Source: DAMCZI01 sp032095175 (lineage in GTDB: Bacteria > Bacillota > Clostridia > Clostridiales > Caloramatoraceae). From it: a stretch of DNA of 8,102 nt. Every line of letters starts with the position of its first letter. Within the stretch, counting starts at the first letter, position 1. A model generated the notes under the pieces. It did not search any database. It saw only the letters and a list, made by a program, of their open reading frames with translations, and was not told the origin of the DNA. Positions 6,208 to 8,102 of this stretch are shown piece by piece. The stretch spans positions 1-8,102 of the forward strand of contig DAMCZI010000084.1 in NCBI GenBank assembly GCA_032095175.1, read 5' to 3'. The position numbers and the translations under genes are program-made.

Positions 6208-6556
6208 AATAAGATAAGAAATAACCTTGATGGTGGTGGAGGACTAGAGAATGAGGTTAATGGATTAAATTCATATTCATTTATTAGTTCCTGGGGTGAT
6301 AGAACTTTACTGGAGATTATTGCACGTAATGTAAAAATTGAAGATATGGATAAATAGCTCCATTTATCATAAACAAAATTGAAGAAATTCTAGTAGATTT
6401 TATTAACTATATAGTCTATAAAAAGAAGTTGCACTTTTGCTTGTAGAAATATCTCACTGTTATATTTTACAGAAGCAGACTATAAAACTAGCTAAAATGT
6501 TAAATGAGCTAGCAAATAAAGAAATTTGTTGGTATATCTTTCAAATTAATTTTTAA
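6208..6556 (+). pseudogene. Remnant tip after RHS copy B, two further frameshifts
   Basis: The frame from the RHS core continues through the linker NKIRNNLDGGGGLENEV and SYSFISSWGDRTLLEIIARN to a TAG at 6355-6357. Sequence beyond reads on sensibly if one A is restored near 6351-6354 (giving EDMDKIAPFIINKIEEILVD) and another in the A-run at 6419-6424 (giving YKKEVALLLVEISHCYILQK, then KLAKMLNELANKEICWYIFQ) up to TAA 6554-6556. The restored sequence is strongly helical and soluble. It may be a chimera between a tip linker and the end of an old immunity gene, left by deletion of what lay between. No family is recognised. Confidence 0.55.
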
Positions 6557-6599
6557 GCATAATGCTATCATAGAAAATGAGTAATTAGTATTATGCTTA
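6554..6599. repeat. 10-base inverted repeat at the edge of orphan tip 3
   Basis: TAAGCATAAT (6554-6563) is perfectly inverted as ATTATGCTTA (6590-6599) with a 26-base spacer. The left arm contains the stop codon of the remnant upstream and the right arm contains the ATG at 6593. It may be a hairpin, a deletion scar, or chance in AT-rich DNA. Confidence 0.6.
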
Positions 6600-6856
6600 T
6601 TTTTATAATAAAGTCATGTGGAAAAACAGAAAGAGTTGATGTTGAAAATCCAAACCCAGGTAAGAGATCTGGTGATGTTCATTATCATGATGCAAATAAT
6701 ACTAAATATAGATTTAACCCGATTACAGGAAAGCTATATGATGAGTTGGGTAATTTAGCACCAAACAAGGTACAAAAGGTACTAGAAAATAAAAATGTTC
6801 AAAAAGCAATAAATAAAGGTCTTCAAATATTAGGCGAGGGAAAATATTTTAAATAA
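6593..6856 (+). CDS. Orphan toxin tip 3 (VENPNPGKR-type)
   Basis: The frame is open from 6581 and the first ATG is at 6593, but no ribosome binding site precedes it, so the N-terminal residues MLIFIIKS are probably not native. From residue 12 a compact 75-residue domain is seen: RVDVENPNPGKRSGDVHYHD, then NTKYRFNPITGKLYDELGNL, APNKVQKVLENKNVQKAINK, and GLQILGEG at the end. I recall this arrangement (VENPNPG, HYHD/HYQD, a Tyr-rich strand, then a helical VQK...KGLxxLGE ending) as a common C-terminal tip of Bacillota RHS and LXG polymorphic toxins. The His-x-His-Asp cluster may be catalytic, which suggests a small nuclease, but the activity is not known to me. The partner gene starts 19 bases after its stop. 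As it stands it is a detached, probably silent cassette. Confidence 0.75.
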   Translation: MLIFIIKSCGKTERVDVENPNPGKRSGDVHYHDANNTKYRFNPITGKLYDELGNLAPNKVQKVLENKNVQKAINKGLQILGEGKYFK

Positions 6857-6875
6857 TGATTTTGGGGAGGATATA

Positions 6876-7355
6876 ATGTTTAAGTATAATAAAAATATGA
6901 TGGATTGCCTAAATAGTATAGAAATATCTTATAAGGATTTTCTAGATAAAATAATGAGGATATGGCCAGAGTTTTTTGAGATAGATGGGTTTGTGCTACT
7001 AAAAAAATATAAGGATACTGTTGAAGAATTAGATGAAGAAAAAATATTATCAGCTTATTATGACAGGACCGGATTTGAAGCAAGTTATAACGAATTTCGG
7101 ATAGAAGATTACTTTGATTGGTGTATAGAAAAGCCTTTAGAGAGCCTCGCACTTGCTGTTAAGTTGTCTGAAATTTGGGAATGTAAGCTTAAAAGAGATT
7201 TCCCAAGTTATAAGTTTCATATAATTATAGGATTTGATGGTCATTTTACAACAATTCGATTTCATAAGTTTAGAGATGATGAAGGTAGCTGGATAGCATT
7301 AGACGAGTTAAATGATTACAATGGGAAATCTATTGCTGTCAGAATTGTTGAGTAG
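6876..7355 (+). CDS. Probable immunity protein for orphan tip 3
   Basis: The product has 159 residues. ATG 6876 has GGGGAGG at 6864-6870, five bases upstream, and lies 19 bases after the toxin-tip stop. The protein is acidic and soluble. The first half is helical (MMDCLNSIEISYKDFLDKIM, ILSAYYDRTG, YFDWCIEKPLESLALAVKLS). The second half looks like a small sheet (YKFHIIIGFDGHFTTIRFHK, GSWIALDEL, SIAVRIVE). No enzymatic motif is obvious and no named immunity family is recalled with certainty. Position, size, acidity and the strong ribosome binding site support an immunity role in the cytoplasm. Confidence 0.75.
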   Translation: MFKYNKNMMDCLNSIEISYKDFLDKIMRIWPEFFEIDGFVLLKKYKDTVEELDEEKILSAYYDRTGFEASYNEFRIEDYFDWCIEKPLESLALAVKLSEIWECKLKRDFPSYKFHIIIGFDGHFTTIRFHKFRDDEGSWIALDELNDYNGKSIAVRIVE

Positions 7356-7383
7356 AATTTAATATTTAACAAAAAATAATTAA

Positions 7384-7482
7384 ATACAGACCTATTCTAA
7401 GGTAGTTATTGGCGAAGAAATATATATCCAATGTTTTGAAAGTCTATCTGGAAAGGTTAAATTAAGATGGAGTAATTATTAA
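7384..7482 (+). pseudogene. Short remnant of a toxin tip or older gene
   Basis: A frame open only after a TAA at 7381-7383 reads IQTYSKVVIGEEIYIQCFES and LSGKVKLRWSNY to TAA 7480-7482. It has no start and only about 32 codons. It ends inside the ribosome binding site of the DUF3969-like gene, exactly where the 3' end of its cognate toxin tip would be expected. The sequence has alternating beta-strand character. I cannot assign a family, and chance remains possible. Confidence 0.35.
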
Positions 7483-7500
7483 GGAGAGTAAGTTTAAACA

Positions 7501-7835
7501 ATGGAATTAAGGATTAGTATAAAAACTAAAAATGATATCGAATGCTTTATATTAATTGTAAACATTGGAATAATGGCTGCAATTAAAGAAGGGCTAATTA
7601 GCATTGGGGAAGTAGAAAACCATCTGTATAATCCATACTCTGTTGAGAAAATAAAAAATTAGGCATGAATGACAATGTAACAAAACTTGTAGAATTAGAA
7701 TGTGAACTAGAAGATGTTGAAAGCTTATTACCTGAAAAATTAAATGATTCTATTAATGAAATAAGTGATAAATTTATTGGGTTATTGCGTTCGATAGATG
7801 AATTAGTTTTGCCATTAAAAAAGTGGATTGATTAG
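7501..7835 (+). pseudogene. DUF3969-like immunity gene with one frameshift
   Basis: ATG 7501 follows AAGGAGAG (7481-7488). The first 53 codons read MELRISIKTKNDIECFILIV, NIGIMAAIKEGLISIGEVEN and HLYNPYSVEKIKN, then meet TAG 7660-7662. One base restored in the six-A run at 7653-7658 continues the protein as LGMNDNVTKLVELECELEDV, ESLLPEKLNDSINEIS and LVLPLKKWID to TAG 7833-7835, giving about 111 residues. The joined sequence matches my memory of the DUF3969 family, especially NxGxxxAxKEGLISIxExExxLYxPY, ELEDVESLxPEKLNDSI and LPxKKWID. The function of DUF3969 is unknown to me; the setting suggests immunity. Two separately translated halves are much less likely than a single gene with one lost A, whether real or an assembly error. 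Confidence 0.75.
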
Positions 7836-7865
7836 GAATTTGACATTAGCAAATATGTGCTTTAC

Positions 7866-7896
7866 AGACGGTTACCTAAAGATTAGATAGCCGTCT
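7866..7896 (+). terminator. Terminator-like hairpin after the DUF3969-like gene
   Basis: AGACGGTTA (7866-7874) pairs with TAGCCGTCT (7888-7896) with one G-T pair and a 13-base loop, followed by TGTTCT. It closes the module 31 bases after the stop. The T stretch is weak. Confidence 0.7.
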
Positions 7897-8011
7897 TGTT
7901 CTATTCATAAAATTACCTATGTGAATTCCAAGAGTAATAAATATAGAGCTTATAATGGATAATGCAAGGGGCAAGATATTCTATCATCAAATATAACACA
8001 CATAATAATAG

Positions 8012-8102
8012 AGCTCAGAGGATGATACAACAAAGACCTATACATATAGCTACAATGAAGCAAACAGAATGACAGCAGAATCAGAAAACGGTGAGACAAG
8101 AA
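8012..8102 (+). CDS. RHS/YD-repeat segment running off the right edge
   Basis: The frame opens after a TAG at 8009-8011 and reads SEDDTTKTYTYSYNEANRMT and AESENGETR up to the end of the window. YSYNEANRMTAESENGE is a typical YD repeat. There is no start codon here, so it is either another headless RHS fragment like 5687-6207 or the internal part of a longer gene after a break. It shows that the pattern of module, terminator and RHS piece repeats to the right. Confidence 0.8.

Noticed and set aside
6406..6415. Palindrome ACTATATAGT
   Set aside because: Lies within remnant coding sequence and is expected by chance in AT-rich DNA.
7840..7868. TTGACA followed after 17 bases by TACAGA, possible promoter
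   Set aside because: The -10 match is poor and it runs straight into the hairpin at 7866-7896 with no gene behind it.

Overview
The window is AT-rich, with strong AGGAGG-type ribosome binding sites, tight gene spacing, and GTG used as a start codon at two inferred sites. It looks like a low-GC member of the Bacillota, probably a Clostridia-like bacterium; the exact taxon cannot be read from the sequence. Everything on the plus strand points to one theme: an RHS/YD-repeat polymorphic toxin locus, meaning the 3' end of a large RHS gene followed by an array of displaced toxin tips, immunity genes and broken RHS pieces. No tRNA, rRNA, CRISPR array or transposase gene is visible, and no convincing minus-strand gene.

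Layout. 3-722: 3' end of an RHS protein whose start lies left of the window, with the RHS core up to DPSGHE and then a 134-residue toxin tip. 752-1675: TPR protein, the likely immunity partner. 1769-1889: a non-coding block of hairpins, perhaps a remnant of an IS200/IS605-type or other small palindromic element. 1913-2440 and 2451-2867: an orphan toxin tip, still carrying an RHS-tip linker but with no RHS core, and a probable immunity gene. 2886-3380: a gene broken by three one-base losses. 3407-3856 and 3858-4319: a lipoprotein and a multi-spanning membrane protein, closed by a strong terminator (4354-4384). 4409-4813 and 4797-5621: a second orphan tip overlapping an Imm52/DUF3396-like immunity gene, closed by a terminator (5625-5659). 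5687-6556: a decayed RHS fragment whose core is about 93% identical to 1-317, with a remnant tip. 6593-6856 and 6876-7355: a third orphan tip and its likely immunity gene. 7384-7482 and 7501-7835: a tiny toxin-like remnant and a frameshifted DUF3969-like immunity gene, closed by a hairpin (7866-7896). 8012-8102: another RHS YD-repeat segment running out of the window.

How it works together. In RHS systems the variable C-terminal tip is the toxin, and the gene directly downstream protects the producer and its kin. Here several tips lack a start and any RHS carrier, yet each keeps a gene with a good ribosome binding site behind it. This fits a bank of silent tips with live immunity genes, which could be swapped onto the full RHS gene by recombination between the near-identical RHS core copies. 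The switching model is inference. The repeat, the module order and the frameshifts are seen directly.

The window has at least seven apparent single-base losses, nearly all within or beside short runs of A (one in GG). They may be real decay or an assembly artefact, so the 'broken' status of 2886-3380, 6208-6556 and 7501-7835 depends on checking the reads.
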